The notes below the pieces were generated by a model that searched no databases, was not told the origin of the DNA, and worked only from the letters and a program-made list of their open reading frames with translations. Positions 8,940 to 17,298 of a stretch of 64,000 nt of DNA are shown in pieces (positions within the stretch are counted from its first letter, which is position 1; the number at the start of each line of letters is the position of its first letter). The position numbers and the translations under genes are program-made. This stretch comes from Roseiarcus sp963798015 (GTDB lineage Bacteria; Pseudomonadota; Alphaproteobacteria; Rhizobiales; Beijerinckiaceae). The stretch is from NCBI GenBank assembly GCA_963798015.1, contig CAWCSA010000015.1, positions 62,001 through 126,000 on the forward strand, written 5' to 3'.

Positions 8940-9036
8940 CGCGCACCAAACAAGCCCATGCTCGAGGGCATTCTCGTCGGCATCATTGATGCATCTTTGC
9001 TCCGGAAAGCGATGCAATCTTGCTCCGGCGTTGACA

Positions 9037-9624
9037 TGTTCCACCGTCACGACTTGGACCGATTAGCCCACAGCCGCTTTTTGCAAGCGCGTTCAACGTT
9101 GATTGGTAATCGATAGGATCGCAACGGTTCTTGCCCATGCGATGCACAATAAACGATGCGCACGAAAGGTTGTGGACAAAAGACGTGCGCTCTGCTCGCC
9201 GGTCAATAGCCGTCGTCTATTACCGCCACGCTTAGTGAAGCAGAGCTATGCAAGCAGCGTATTGCGAAGTCAGACGAAGAAAGCCGGACTTTATACGAGA
9301 CTGTTCACAGCATCGCATTTTTATGCTTGCGTTATACGGTGACGTTCGTTCGCCGCACTTTACACCCGAAAAAACGCGTTACGGCGAAAGCGTGTGGGGG
9401 GGTCGCTAGTGATACTATGGGACGATAGTCGATTTGCTTTCTTTTGCTACCGTTTATTTTTTCTAATCGGGACTTTTCAATGGGTTACGGCCAATTCAAC
9501 TAAAAAATCCTCCGCGCGCGTCTCTCGGTTCAACACATTTCGGGGGGGGCAAATTATCGACCCTCTCCAAACTCCTCCGGCCACCACCCTTAGCCTCGGC
9601 AGGTCAGGAACTGAGGCGCGAAAC
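9037..9624. other. Gene-less, AT-richer segment between IS21 and the exoribonuclease gene
   Basis: No convincing gene is visible. The stretch is less GC-rich than the right-hand backbone. It contains one DnaA-box-like word (TTGTGGACA, 9170-9178), G-runs near 9390 and 9541, and the inverted copy of the CCGTAACCCATTGAAAAG repeat (9446-9492). It probably marks the scar between the polymerase island and the flanking chromosome. Confidence 0.5.
9446..9492 (-). repeat. Core repeat copy 1 (minus orientation)
   Basis: Read on the minus strand this is GGCCGTAACCCATTGAAAAG, then TCCCGATTAGAAAAAATAAA and CGGTAGC. It matches copy 2 (about 20980-21036, plus strand) almost base for base through the AAAAAATAAACG tract, and copy 3 (48727 onward) through the GTAACCCATTGAAAAG core and the A-tract. 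After the first AAACG-TAG unit the sequence diverges, so the hairpin tail found in the other copies is degraded or lost. Copies 1 and 2 are inverted relative to each other and about 11.5 kb apart. Confidence 0.85.
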
Positions 9625-10158
9625 CTACCCGCGCACGACGGCTGCCGCCACTCTCGGGTGCTTGCCGCCGATGGCGCGTCGCTCTTTTCCGGCGGGATGG
9701 AGGTGAGCCAGAAACGTCCAGGCTTCCCTCGTCCATCGCGCGTCAAGCAGCGCGTGATGCTTGGCGCCCTGCTGGCGAGGCAATTCCGGATTGCCCAGTT
9801 CGATCGCCCATTGTTTGATGTCGAGACAAAGCTGCGGATAGTGAAAGGGCAATTCCTCGAGGCCGCCGAACAGCCACACGAACCCGACCCAGTCGTAGGC
9901 CGGAAAATAGCCCCAGAACACGGGGTGCTCGTCGTGATCGGTGAACGCGCGGAGGCGATAGCTGATGTCCTCGCGGCTCATTGCTTTGCCGTCGAGTTGC
10001 GGGCGCACGTTCTCCTGCATCCATGGATTGGCCTTCGACCAGTCCACATCGCTGCTTTCTGCGTAGAACTCGCGCCCGTCTTCGGCGACGATTCCGACGC
10101 TGACGAGATCGATCGTGTACGGCTTCGCGATGAACTCGGTGTCGATCCAATATTTCAT
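9625..10158 (-). CDS. 3'-5' exoribonuclease, Rv2179c-like (DEDD superfamily)
   Basis: This 177-residue protein begins MKYWIDTEFIAKPYTIDLVS. The Asp-Glu of DTEF forms the first metal-binding motif, and KHHALLDARW near residue 132 supplies the His and Asp of the last, as in the Rv2179c-like RNase family related to RNase T. The internal FGWGYF/PAYDW-like segment (PVFWGYFPAYDWVGF) supplies the second Asp. Known relatives degrade short RNA overhangs; the substrate here is not defined by context. Start ATG at 10158. A long plus-strand frame over the same bases is antisense shadow, because the family match lies entirely on the minus strand. Confidence 0.85.
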   Translation of the reverse strand: MKYWIDTEFIAKPYTIDLVSVGIVAEDGREFYAESSDVDWSKANPWMQENVRPQLDGKAMSREDISYRLRAFTDHDEHPVFWGYFPAYDWVGFVWLFGGLEELPFHYPQLCLDIKQWAIELGNPELPRQQGAKHHALLDARWTREAWTFLAHLHPAGKERRAIGGKHPRVAAAVVRG

Positions 10159-10343
10159 GGGGCGCGCGCGCTCGGAGGGAAGCGTAGAGGTCGGGGTTCA
10201 AAGGCAGGGTGGAGAATCCACAACGCGATAGTGGCGGAGGGGAAGAGCGATGGCAACACGGGGCCCGCGAACTCGCTGTGTCGGCGAGCCGCGGGCGTGG
10301 CCAGGTCGCCTCAAGGAAAAACGAGCGCTGAGCTTCGCGAAAC

Positions 10344-10372
10344 GAAAAAGCCGCCCGCGAACGGACGGCCTT
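10344..10372 (-). terminator. Rho-independent terminator of the PEP-CTERM gene
   Basis: On the minus strand the sequence folds as GCCGTCCG-TTCG-CGGGCGGC with one G-T pair and a stable TTCG loop, followed by TTTTTC. It lies 17 bases beyond the stop of the minus-strand PEP-CTERM gene. Confidence 0.85.
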
Positions 10373-10388
10373 GTGTCTGCGGCCGTGG

Positions 10389-11183
10389 TCAGCCGATCGC
10401 GAGGGCCTTGTGGCGTCTGCGATAGGCGACAAGGCCGAGGCCGGCGAAGCCGATGCCCATCATCGCCCAGGTTGAGGGCTCAGGGGAGCCGCCGGTCGCG
10501 CCGGTCAGCGAGACGCCGTCGAGAAGCGCAACCGGAGGAAGGCTGGTCGGGCCCCCGACCGAGAGGAACAGAAGCAGCTCCGAGGCGGACGTGGCTGTGA
10601 AGTCCATGGATCCCGTCAGCCAGCCGGTGAAGCCCTGCGACGCAACATTTTCTGTCACGGTATCGTGGATCTCGTCGCCAAGCGAGACTTGGAATTGGTT
10701 TGTGGTGGCGCCGGTCCAGCAGCCGGAGCACCCGAACGAGGAGCCGTTGACGAATTCGTACTGGGTGGCCGCCCAGTCGAAAGTGAGGTGGTAAGTCTCG
10801 CCGACCGTAAGGCCCGAGATCTGTTGGCTCATGGTCTGCCGCGCGCCGGCAGTTGGATCTCCGTCGAAGGCGACGAAATTCCCCCCGTCGGGGCTGGGGG
10901 TCACCATCGCGCTCGACCACAAACCGAACTGGGCGCTGTCGTGGCGGGTCGCGACGCCGGTCGGCGAAGCAAACAGGACGTTATTCGAATCAGCGTTGGA
11001 CGACGTGGTCCAGTCCGTCAGGGTTCCTTCGTTATCGCTCAGGAAGAAATTGGGGCTGGAGTTTCCGGAGACGTCCTCGAAACCGCCATTCGTGACCAGA
11101 TTCGCCGCGAAGGCTGGCGCCGCCGCCGCGCCGACAAGAGCGGCGAGCGCCACCGAGGATAGGATGTGTCTCGTGGTCTGCAT
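10389..11183 (-). CDS. PEP-CTERM sorted secreted protein, DUF642-like
   Basis: The protein has a Sec signal peptide (residues 1-27, ending APAFA-A), an extracellular beta-rich domain beginning NLVTNGGFEDVSG (typical of DUF642/choice-of-anchor proteins), and a C-terminal sorting signal PEPSTWAMMGIGFAGLGLVA followed by YRRR. Such proteins are recognised by an exosortase and attached to or released at the cell surface; no exosortase lies in this window. The ATG at 11183 is chosen because AGGGGGG lies eight bases upstream. A TTG six codons earlier sits on that ribosome site and is unlikely. A perfect palindrome lies about 60 bases upstream and a strong terminator follows the gene, so it is probably a monocistron under its own regulator. 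Confidence 0.9.
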   Translation of the reverse strand: MQTTRHILSSVALAALVGAAAAPAFAANLVTNGGFEDVSGNSSPNFFLSDNEGTLTDWTTSSNADSNNVLFASPTGVATRHDSAQFGLWSSAMVTPSPDGGNFVAFDGDPTAGARQTMSQQISGLTVGETYHLTFDWAATQYEFVNGSSFGCSGCWTGATTNQFQVSLGDEIHDTVTENVASQGFTGWLTGSMDFTATSASELLLFLSVGGPTSLPPVALLDGVSLTGATGGSPEPSTWAMMGIGFAGLGLVAYRRRHKALAIG

Positions 11184-11242
11184 TGGCCCCCCTGAAAGCA
11201 AATATTAATAAATAACCATTCCTTAGCTGTAATCTTATGTAA

Positions 11243-11260
11243 ATAGGTAGTTCTACCTAT
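11243..11260. promoter_or_regulatory. Perfect palindrome, probable operator
   Basis: ATAGGTAG-TT-CTACCTAT is a perfect inverted repeat with 8-bp arms, 60-77 bases upstream of the PEP-CTERM start in an AT-rich upstream region. The TACC/GGTA-like half sites resemble those bound by LuxR/NarL-type HTH proteins, but the regulator is unknown. Confidence 0.6.
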
Positions 11261-11435
11261 GCCGATTCGGTGGATTTCGAAGGTGCACAGACCGGAAGCC
11301 ATCCACGGCTCGCCGGCGACGTTGGCGAACGATAGCAGGCGCTAACGCGATGGGTTCGGCGCGACTTGGCTTTCCCTCCGCCGGCGTTGGCTGTCACTGA
11401 ATCTGCAGTTTGGACGGGGCGAGGTCGCATAAAAT

Positions 11436-11455
11436 CGCTAATACAGCTGCATTTT
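11436..11455 (-). repeat. Dispersed 20-bp motif, copy 1
   Basis: On the minus strand the sequence is AAAATGCAGCTGTATTAGCG. It differs from the copy at 14786-14805 at one base and from that at 17299-17318 at three. All three copies are in gene-less DNA within 6 kb. Confidence 0.6.
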
Positions 11456-11668
11456 CGCGCGAGTAGATGCGTCGCGGCTCAGGAAGCCATTCGCAGAGTG
11501 GTAGGCGGCTCGGGCCGGCGCTGAATATGCACCGACGTTGGTGACCGAGGTATTCCGCCCGGCTCGACCGCTTCGGGATCGGCGACCGGCGCTCCTTCAT
11601 TGTTCCGAACTCCGGCTACGTGAGCCTGGCGAATTGATCAGCCCGCGCGCCTCGGATATCCGGCGCGG

Positions 11669-12394
11669 ATGAACCTTGTTTACCCCTCGCTCGCGGCCCT
11701 CACCGAAGACATCCGCGCATGCCGCGTCTGTCGCGACGCGCCCCGATATGGCGCCCGCCTCCCGCATGAGCCGCGGCCCGTCTTCCAGGTCTCCCCTTCC
11801 GCGCGCATTTGCATCGCCGGTCAGGCGCCGGGGGTTCGAGTTCATGCCTCGGGCCGTCCCTATACCGACCCTTCGGGCGTGCGCCTGCGCAACTGGCTTG
11901 GGCTCGGCGAGGACGTTTTCTATGATTCCCAGATCGTCGCCGTCGCGGCCATGGGCTTCTGCTTCCCCGGCCTCGACGCCAAGGGCGGCGACCTGCCTCC
12001 GCGTCGCGAATGCGCCGAACTGTGGCGCAAGCCAATGTTTGCGCTTCTTCCCAACCTCGAACTAATTCTCCTCGTCGGCCAGTACGCCCAGAAGTGGCAT
12101 CTTGGACCGCAGGCGATCGGCAAAAGCCTCAGCGAAACGGTCGCTCGGTGGCGCGACATCTATCAGTCAAGCAACCATCCGCGTCTCGTGCCCATGCCTC
12201 ATCCTTCGTGGCGCAACAACGCGTGGCTCACCCGCAACCCCTGGTTCGAGACGGAGCTGTTGCCGGTCCTCCGCGCGGACATTGCCCTGATCGTGGCGTC
12301 GACGAGCGGTCCCGCGTCAGCGATTTTGAAGCCGCCCGCGACTGACGTAGTCTACGCCGGTGGCGCGGATCTCCGCCGACCACAGGGAGGATAG
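11669..12394 (+). CDS. Uracil-DNA glycosylase superfamily protein
   Basis: This 241-residue protein has the UDG-superfamily fold signatures: GQAPGVRVHASGRPYTDPSG (the Gly-rich uracil-pocket loop) near residue 50 and PHPSWRNNAW (equivalent to the H-P-S minor-groove loop) near 175. The N-terminus has a single CxxC (CRVCRD) but not the four spaced Cys of the iron-sulfur family 4 enzymes, so it belongs to the uncharacterised proteobacterial branch. The likely role is base-excision repair or a related nucleotide activity; the exact substrate is unknown. ATG at 11669, with a weak ribosome site. The amidohydrolase gene follows two bases after the stop. Confidence 0.8.
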   Translation: MNLVYPSLAALTEDIRACRVCRDAPRYGARLPHEPRPVFQVSPSARICIAGQAPGVRVHASGRPYTDPSGVRLRNWLGLGEDVFYDSQIVAVAAMGFCFPGLDAKGGDLPPRRECAELWRKPMFALLPNLELILLVGQYAQKWHLGPQAIGKSLSETVARWRDIYQSSNHPRLVPMPHPSWRNNAWLTRNPWFETELLPVLRADIALIVASTSGPASAILKPPATDVVYAGGADLRRPQGG

Positions 12395-12396
12395 AC

Positions 12397-13338
12397 ATGA
12401 GCGGCGCAATAGCTCGCCGAGGCTTCCTCAAAGCAATGGGAGCAATCGTGGCAGGCGGATTAGACACAAGTGCAGGACACGCTGAGACCGTGCCCTGGTC
12501 GGCGGGAACCGAACCGCCCAAGCTGAAGGCGCCGCCGAACGCGTGCGACTGCCACATGCATATTTACGACAGCCGCTTTCCGGTTGCGCCCACCGCCAAG
12601 CTGCGTCCAGCCGACGCGACCGTCGCCGACTATCGTTTGCTTCAGAAGCGGATCGGCACAACGCGCAACGTCGTCGTAACGCCCTCGACCTACGGGACCG
12701 ATAATGCCTGCACACTTGACGCGATGGCAAAGCTTGGCGCGACCGCTCGTGGCGTCGCGGTTGTCGACACGAGCGTCGCCGATTCCGAACTCAAGCGGCT
12801 GAACGACCTCGGCGTCCGCGGCATACGCTTCAATCTCGTCCAGTCCGGCGCCACCACGATCGACATGCTCGAGCCCTTGTCGAAGCGGGTCAACGATCTC
12901 GGCTGGCACGTCCAGATCCATATGCTGGGCGACGCGATCGTCGAGAACGCGGACCTTCTTCAGCGCCTGCCAAGCCCGATCGTTTTCGACCATCTGGCGC
13001 GCATTCCTCAACCGGCCGGCATCGATCACCCTAGCTTCGCCTTGGTGCTGAAATTCCTCGATCGCGGCCGGACCTGGGTCAAGCTCTCCGGGGCCTATCA
13101 GGACACCAAGACCAGTCCGCCGGCCTATGCTGACGTGAGCAAGGTCGCGCAGGGTTATGTGAAGGCGGCGCCGGAGCGACTGGTCTGGGCGAGCGATTGG
13201 CCACACCCGACCGAAAAGGCCGACGCCAAGCCCGACGACGCCATCCTGTTCGACCTCCTGGCCGACTGGGCCCCGGACGAAACGGTCCGCAACCGCATCC
13301 TGGTCGACAATCCCGTTGCGCTCTACGGGTTCAGCTAG
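12397..13338 (+). CDS. Tat-exported amidohydrolase-2 family hydrolase
   Basis: A twin-arginine signal is visible at the N-terminus (ARRGFLKAMGAIVAGG), predicting folded export. The mature part is a TIM-barrel amidohydrolase of the LigI/dicarboxylic-lactonase-like group: ACDCHMHIYD supplies the HxH metal motif near residue 50, with HIH-equivalent (VQIHML), FDHLARIP and WASDWPHP further on. Relatives hydrolyse lactones or decarboxylate aromatic acids; the substrate cannot be told. GGAGGATAGAC precedes the ATG at 12397, and the gene begins two bases after the UDG-family gene, so co-transcription is likely although no functional link is obvious. Confidence 0.82.
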   Translation: MSGAIARRGFLKAMGAIVAGGLDTSAGHAETVPWSAGTEPPKLKAPPNACDCHMHIYDSRFPVAPTAKLRPADATVADYRLLQKRIGTTRNVVVTPSTYGTDNACTLDAMAKLGATARGVAVVDTSVADSELKRLNDLGVRGIRFNLVQSGATTIDMLEPLSKRVNDLGWHVQIHMLGDAIVENADLLQRLPSPIVFDHLARIPQPAGIDHPSFALVLKFLDRGRTWVKLSGAYQDTKTSPPAYADVSKVAQGYVKAAPERLVWASDWPHPTEKADAKPDDAILFDLLADWAPDETVRNRILVDNPVALYGFS

Positions 13339-13488
13339 TCGGCCGGTTGACTTCGCGTCTGAGCGAATAGGGCAAAAGCGCCTGTCGCCAAGAAGGGGGC
13401 TGTCTGATCGGCCCGTTTGATTTCGACCGTCCTGACGCCGGGTAGGCCTCAAGTCAGGGGCGGGACATGGCGTCCCGCGAAGAACGCT

Positions 13489-13866
13489 TCACGCTTGCCT
13501 GGCGGCCGCGTGTTCGGCGGGTTGGCCATAGCTCGATAGCAACCAGACCGCGAAGATCACGACACCCATCACGACAAAAAAAGTTCGACTCTCGGTCGAA
13601 AGCGTGGGCGCCGCCAATCCCCCCACGACGAGAACCGGTCCAACGATCAGCTCTACGATCGCGTGGAGTTTTATCGGGATGATTTTGAACACTCCCAAGG
13701 GCATCTTTGTCGCAACAGTCATGCTGAGGTGAATAATAGCGAGCGCATAGGATACGATCGCCGCGATCCCAGTGAGGCCAATGAGGCTCGGCGCGAGGGC
13801 AAAGATTATGACGGTGAGATAGTCCAATGCGCCATGCATCTGGTCAGAGATAATTTTCACGTTCAT
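13489..13866 (-). CDS. Small four-helix membrane protein in TetR operon
   Basis: The product (125 residues from ATG 13866, MNVKIISDQMHGALDYLTV) has four hydrophobic segments at about 13-32, 35-52, 66-84 and 95-113, resembling SPW-repeat-type bacterial membrane proteins. No enzyme motif is seen. It starts inside the 3' end of the upstream TetR gene (23-base overlap), so the two form an operon and the membrane protein is probably the regulator's target. The longer frame upstream (to 13950) is rejected because it lies wholly within tetR. Confidence 0.75.
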   Translation of the reverse strand: MNVKIISDQMHGALDYLTVIIFALAPSLIGLTGIAAIVSYALAIIHLSMTVATKMPLGVFKIIPIKLHAIVELIVGPVLVVGGLAAPTLSTESRTFFVVMGVVIFAVWLLSSYGQPAEHAAARQA

Positions 13867-14485
13867 TCTCCGAGGTTGAGGATAGTTCCGACGCTTCGTT
13901 GAAGAAAACAGATGCGAGCATGGCGGCGCGCATGTCTTTGATGTCGGCATCCGATAATCCGGATTTGGCCAGCACGAGCAGGCCCTGAACGTTCGCCACG
14001 AGCTGTAGCGCGGCCAGATCGATCTCGTGTTCCGAGCGTTTGGCGCCGGTGGCGGACGGCAGGGAAATCGCTTTCTTGAACAGCGTTCGAAAGATCTCGA
14101 CGCCGACCTTCAAACGCGTGACGACCTCCGGATCGCTGGCGCCAAGCTCCAACGCAGTGTTGCCGATCAGGCAACCTCGCCAGCCCGTTGCTCCTGCGCC
14201 TCTTGCGACATCGAGAATTCCGTCGACGAGCCGCGCAACCGCTTGGCGAGAGTCGCTGACATCAGCGACGAGGGACTCGAGATGAGCGCGGACGGTCTCG
14301 AAATACAGATCGAGACTTCGCAGGAAAACATCTCGCTTGGACCCGAAGGCATTGTAGAAACTCGCCCGGCCCACTCCCATGGCGTCGAGCAGTTCAGGCA
14401 GGTTCGCGCCCTCGAAGCCCCGCTGCCAGAATGTCGTAAGGGCATTCTTCAAGGCCTCATCCGGATCGAAGCTCTTCGTCCTCAT
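13844..14485 (-). CDS. TetR/AcrR-family transcriptional regulator
   Basis: In this 213-residue protein the HTH runs from DPDEALKNALTTFWQRGFEG through MGVGRASFYNAFGSKRDVF (residues 7-52), the canonical TetR recognition helix with SFYNAFGSK. The C-terminal ligand domain includes GCLIGNTALELG, the conserved Cys-Leu-Ile of the YxaF/LmrA-like branch that senses flavonoids, quinones or electrophiles. An imperfect palindrome overlaps the promoter, nine bases upstream of the ATG, so autoregulation is likely. It overlaps and drives the small membrane-protein gene downstream. Confidence 0.92.
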   Translation of the reverse strand: MRTKSFDPDEALKNALTTFWQRGFEGANLPELLDAMGVGRASFYNAFGSKRDVFLRSLDLYFETVRAHLESLVADVSDSRQAVARLVDGILDVARGAGATGWRGCLIGNTALELGASDPEVVTRLKVGVEIFRTLFKKAISLPSATGAKRSEHEIDLAALQLVANVQGLLVLAKSGLSDADIKDMRAAMLASVFFNEASELSSTSENERENYL

Positions 14486-14493
14486 GTTTCTTT

Positions 14494-14511
14494 TTAGATC
14501 ATTTGGTCTAA
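14494..14511. promoter_or_regulatory. Probable TetR operator
   Basis: TTAGATCATTTGGTCTAA is an 18-bp imperfect inverted repeat (TTAGA...TCTAA arms, with one mismatched pair within GATC/GGTC). It lies 9-26 bases upstream of the tetR ATG, where bound regulator would block initiation. Confidence 0.65.
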
Positions 14512-14949
14512 TATGGCAACAAGGAAGTGTGGCGCGGATGCGTAGCTATCCGGCGTAGCCCGCAAGACGCCCGGCGATAAACCGTCAAAACTAGGTTCCC
14601 GCTTGCGCGGGTATGACATCATGATCGATTGCGATTGCGTTTCAGAGAGCGTCGTACCCTCCGCGCCACAATCCAAAACTCCGGGCTTCAACGGAACCAT
14701 TCGTGGGACTAAAGGCGCCTCGGCCATTGAGGTCCTTATCTGGACGCGAGCAGCTCTTAACGCTCAAACAGCTGCAGAATAGCCTAAAATGCAGATGTAT
14801 TAGCGTCTCTGCCCGGCCTAACTAACCAGTCAAATCCGATTGGCGCCTGATGCCCGGCGGGTTGATCCGACAGCGCCATTCGGGAGTTTTCGCACGCTTC
14901 TGCAAGATTTTTGCATCAATGGGCTGGTCACCGCCACGAGCGAACCATG
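14512..14949. other. Gene-less region with REP-like and dispersed motifs
   Basis: No supported gene. It includes a REP-like hairpin (CCCGCTTGCGCGGGTATGAC near 14600) and the second copy of the 20-bp dispersed motif (14786-14805). Confidence 0.5.
14786..14805 (+). repeat. Dispersed 20-bp motif, copy 2
   Basis: AAAATGCAGATGTATTAGCG, one base different from copy 1 on the minus strand at 11436-11455. Confidence 0.6.
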
Positions 14950-15350
14950 CGCGAGGGCCTAGAGAACGCGCCCACGGCCGACACGGATAAACCCATCGCG
15001 ATGAGGCTCGCGGACGAGCTCAGCGCCTTCATTTCGGCGCTGATCGAGCCGGACGGGCTGGCGCTCTATCGTTTGATCATGGCGGACGGCTGGCGTTTTC
15101 CAGAACTTTCTCGCGTTTTCGATCGCTCGGGCATGCGCGTCATCCGGCGACCCATCGCGGAATTGCTGGAAACTGGCGGAGTCTCCGCCAATCATTCGAG
15201 GCAAGTTGCGCCGGCGTCGTGGCGCTGGCGCTCGGCCATGCCTATCAGCGCGCACTTCTTGGCAATGCTGAAGAGGGGATGGCGAGGCGTTCGCACGGCA
15301 AATCGACGCCGCCGTGTCGTATGGGCTGAACTGGCGAGCTTAGGCTCTTC
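14950..15350 (+). pseudogene. TetR-family regulator remnant (C-terminal domain)
   Basis: The frame reading LADELSAFISALIEPDGLAL...RLIMADGWRFPELSRVF matches the C-terminal domain of AefR-like TetR regulators (the usual pattern is ALFRLVVAEAxRFPEL). No HTH is found upstream, and the frame is lost after about GGVSANHSRQ, with later family-like fragments (ALLGNAEEG, ARQIDAAVSYG) in other frames. The gene is therefore 5'-truncated and frameshifted. Its last 75 bases recur in degraded form at about 17150-17234, beyond the PLP-enzyme gene. Confidence 0.6.
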
Positions 15351-15381
15351 CAAGTCGCCAATCCCGTCGCGCTCGGCGAGG

Positions 15382-15831
15382 TCAACGCAGCGTCGACATC
15401 ACAACATACGAAGTGATGTGCGCCACTCCAGGCAGCGCCGTCAAACGACCGGCGTGGAAAATCTCGTAGCTCGCGAGATCCGCGACCGCGACCCGCAGGA
15501 GATAGTCGAAGGCCCCCGCGATGTGATGCGCCTCCAGGACCTCGGGGAGTTGTGTGACGGCTTTCTGGAAGGCTTGAACGTCGCCGCGCACGTGACGCTC
15601 CAACTGCACGGCGGCAAAGACCGTGAAGGACTGGCCGACGACTGCCGGGTTGATATCGGCGCGGTAGCCCCGAATGATTCCACGCTGTTCCAGTTCGCGC
15701 TGCCGGCGCTGACAGCTCGATGGCGATAGACCGACGACCTCGGCAAGCTCGAAGCTGGTCGCCCGCGCGTTGCCCTGCAGGGCGCGCAGAAGTTTCTCGT
15801 CAAACTGGTCAAGATCGCGGGATTTCTCCAC
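15382..15831 (-). CDS. Lrp/AsnC-family regulator
   Basis: This 149-residue protein has an N-terminal winged HTH (DQFDEKLLRALQGNARATSF, ELAEVVGLSPSSCQRRQREL) and a C-terminal RAM/AsnC effector domain (TVFAAVQLERHV..., EVLEAHHIAGAFDYLLRV). It is divergently transcribed from a Cys/Met-metabolism PLP enzyme across an 87-base gap, the arrangement of Lrp-type activators such as MdeR that control methionine gamma-lyase. Inference: it senses an amino acid or product of the neighbouring enzyme and controls both genes. Start ATG at 15831. Confidence 0.92.
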   Translation of the reverse strand: MEKSRDLDQFDEKLLRALQGNARATSFELAEVVGLSPSSCQRRQRELEQRGIIRGYRADINPAVVGQSFTVFAAVQLERHVRGDVQAFQKAVTQLPEVLEAHHIAGAFDYLLRVAVADLASYEIFHAGRLTALPGVAHITSYVVMSTLR

Positions 15832-15918
15832 CTTATGCCACCCTTGAGCCCAACTTCGCAGAAAATAAGCTCAGGTGTTCGCATAATCTTCGCTATAGAG
15901 AAAGCGGAGGGAGACGTG

Positions 15919-17124
15919 ATGACGCAAGACAAGCATGCGATCGATACGAGACTGCAGCATCCGCGCGTCCCCGCGGCGCCGGGCGGCGAACCTGTCACCT
16001 CCCCGATCTACCAGAGCTCGACCTACGTTCTCCCGACGCCGGAACTGGGGGCCGAGATTGCGGCCAGCTGGCACCCGCAACGCTTCTACACCCGCTACGG
16101 CTCGCCCAATGTCGCAGAGGTCGAAGCGCTTGTTGCGGAGCTGGAAGGCGCCGAGAGCGCGGTCGCGGTCGGGTCCGGCATGGCGGCGATCGCGGCGGCG
16201 ATCCTTGCCCATGTGCGCGCCGGCGATCACGTCGTCGCACAAACCGCGCACTACACGGCGGCGCTCTCGCTTTTTGCGGAATGGCTGCCGCGGCAGGGCG
16301 TGGCGGTCACGCAGGTCGCACAGACGGACATCGAGGCGTTCGCCCAGGCAATCGGCCCGAAGACGCGCCTTGTCTACACGGAAACGCCGACCAACCCGAC
16401 CATGGCGTTGACCGACCTTAAGGCCGTGTCGGCGCTGGCCCACGCGCAGGGCGCGCTCGTCGTCACCGACAACACATTCGCTTCGAGCTTCAACCAGCTT
16501 CCGCTGACTCTCGGCGTCGATCTCGTCATGCACTCCGCCACAAAGTATCTCAACGGCCATAGCGATGTGACTGCGGGTGTCGTCGCAGGCGCGCGCAAGC
16601 TCATCGAGCCGGTTTGGGAATATGCGCGCGTGCATGGTCCTGTGCTGCATCCGATGGAGGCATGGCTGCTCGGGCGCGGGCTCAAGACCTATGCGCTCAG
16701 AATGCGCCAGCACAATCAATCTGGAACTCTCGTCGCTGAAGCGCTGGCGAAGGCGAGCGGCGTCGCCAAGGTCCATTATCCAGGTCTCGCCTTGCATCCC
16801 CAGCACGAACTCGCGCGCCGGCAAATGCCGGGCGGATTTGGCGGCATGATGTCTTTCGTTGTCGAGGGCTCATCGGCGGAAGCACGCTTCAAGCGGGCTC
16901 GGAGCGTATTGCGAAACGTGCGTCTGTGTACTTCAGCAGCCAGTCTCGGCGGAACCGAGACTTTGATCACCCACCCCGCCTCGATGATCTTCTCCCATCA
17001 ATCGCCCGACCAACTTGCCGCCCTAGGCGTCGAGCCGGGCCTTTTGCGGCTCTCCGTGGGTCTCGAGCATCACCAGGATATCGTGGACGATCTCACGTCC
17101 GCGCTTTCGGGGGTCGCCGAGTGA
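15919..17124 (+). CDS. Cys/Met-metabolism PLP enzyme, methionine gamma-lyase-like
   Basis: This is a fold-type I PLP enzyme of the cystathionine gamma-synthase / methionine gamma-lyase family (401 residues from ATG 15919, chosen for the GGAGGGA ribosome site seven bases upstream; the frame extends to 15835 but lacks one there). Visible features are RYGSPNVAEVEALVAELEG, the PLP phosphate site SGMAAIAAA, the Tyr of RFYTRYGSP, TETPTNPTM, VVTDNTFASS, and the Schiff-base Lys in HSATKYLNGHSD. The family catalyses elimination or replacement at C-gamma of sulfur amino acids; the reaction cannot be fixed from sequence. The divergent Lrp regulator supports a catabolic lyase role. Confidence 0.85.
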   Translation: MTQDKHAIDTRLQHPRVPAAPGGEPVTSPIYQSSTYVLPTPELGAEIAASWHPQRFYTRYGSPNVAEVEALVAELEGAESAVAVGSGMAAIAAAILAHVRAGDHVVAQTAHYTAALSLFAEWLPRQGVAVTQVAQTDIEAFAQAIGPKTRLVYTETPTNPTMALTDLKAVSALAHAQGALVVTDNTFASSFNQLPLTLGVDLVMHSATKYLNGHSDVTAGVVAGARKLIEPVWEYARVHGPVLHPMEAWLLGRGLKTYALRMRQHNQSGTLVAEALAKASGVAKVHYPGLALHPQHELARRQMPGGFGGMMSFVVEGSSAEARFKRARSVLRNVRLCTSAASLGGTETLITHPASMIFSHQSPDQLAALGVEPGLLRLSVGLEHHQDIVDDLTSALSGVAE

Positions 17125-17146
17125 GGTCGAGCGCCGCAATTCGCCG

Positions 17147-17234
17147 GCGCTCCGCTTTGCTGAGAGGTTGCGAAGACATTTTCACGGCAAACCGACGCTG
17201 CCGTGCCGTAAGGCCGGGCTGGCGAGCTTAGGCT
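17147..17234 (+). repeat. Degraded duplicate of the TetR-remnant 3' end
   Basis: This segment (TTTTCACGGCAAACCGACGC ... CTGGCGAGCTTAGGCT) aligns with 15270-15350 (TTCGCACGGCAAATCGACGC ... CTGGCGAGCTTAGGCT), in the same orientation and on either side of the Lrp/PLP-enzyme pair. By eye the two are roughly three-quarters identical. Confidence 0.55.
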
Positions 17235-17298
17235 GCGCCCCACTTTGCGTTTCAGTCGGTCAAAAACGAGGCAGTTTGAAAACGTCTCTCAAAGGCGC

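Larger units (their letters stand above)
6537..9036 (+). mobile_element. Complete IS21-family element
   Basis: The ends match as imperfect inverted repeats: TGTAAGCGCCGGAGCAATAA at 6537 and, read inward from 9036, TGTCAACGCCGGAGCAAGAT. Both begin TGT and carry the multiple CCGGAGCAA terminal repeats typical of IS21. A second GCCGGAGCAAAAGT copy lies inside the left end (about 6590) and a TCCGGAGCAAAGATG copy inside the right end. The element carries the standard overlapping istA-istB pair. No 4-8 bp target duplication is visible (CAAAG on the left, TGTTC on the right), so the insertion may have been followed by an adjacent deletion or recombination. Confidence 0.9.
11184..11668. other. Intergenic region between divergent PEP-CTERM and UDG-family genes
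   Basis: The right three quarters hold no supported gene. The left 80 bases are AT-rich and carry the palindrome at 11243-11260, presumably the promoter/operator of the minus-strand PEP-CTERM gene. A minus-strand copy of the 20-bp dispersed motif (11436-11455) also lies here. Confidence 0.6.

Noticed and set aside
9170..9178. DnaA box marking a replication origin
   Set aside because: Only one near-consensus word was seen; no cluster, AT-rich unwinding element or initiator gene supports an origin.
9394..10425. Long plus-strand open frame of 343 codons
   Set aside because: It is antisense to the well-supported exoribonuclease gene on the minus strand; its translation has no family and the frame reflects GC-rich codon bias.
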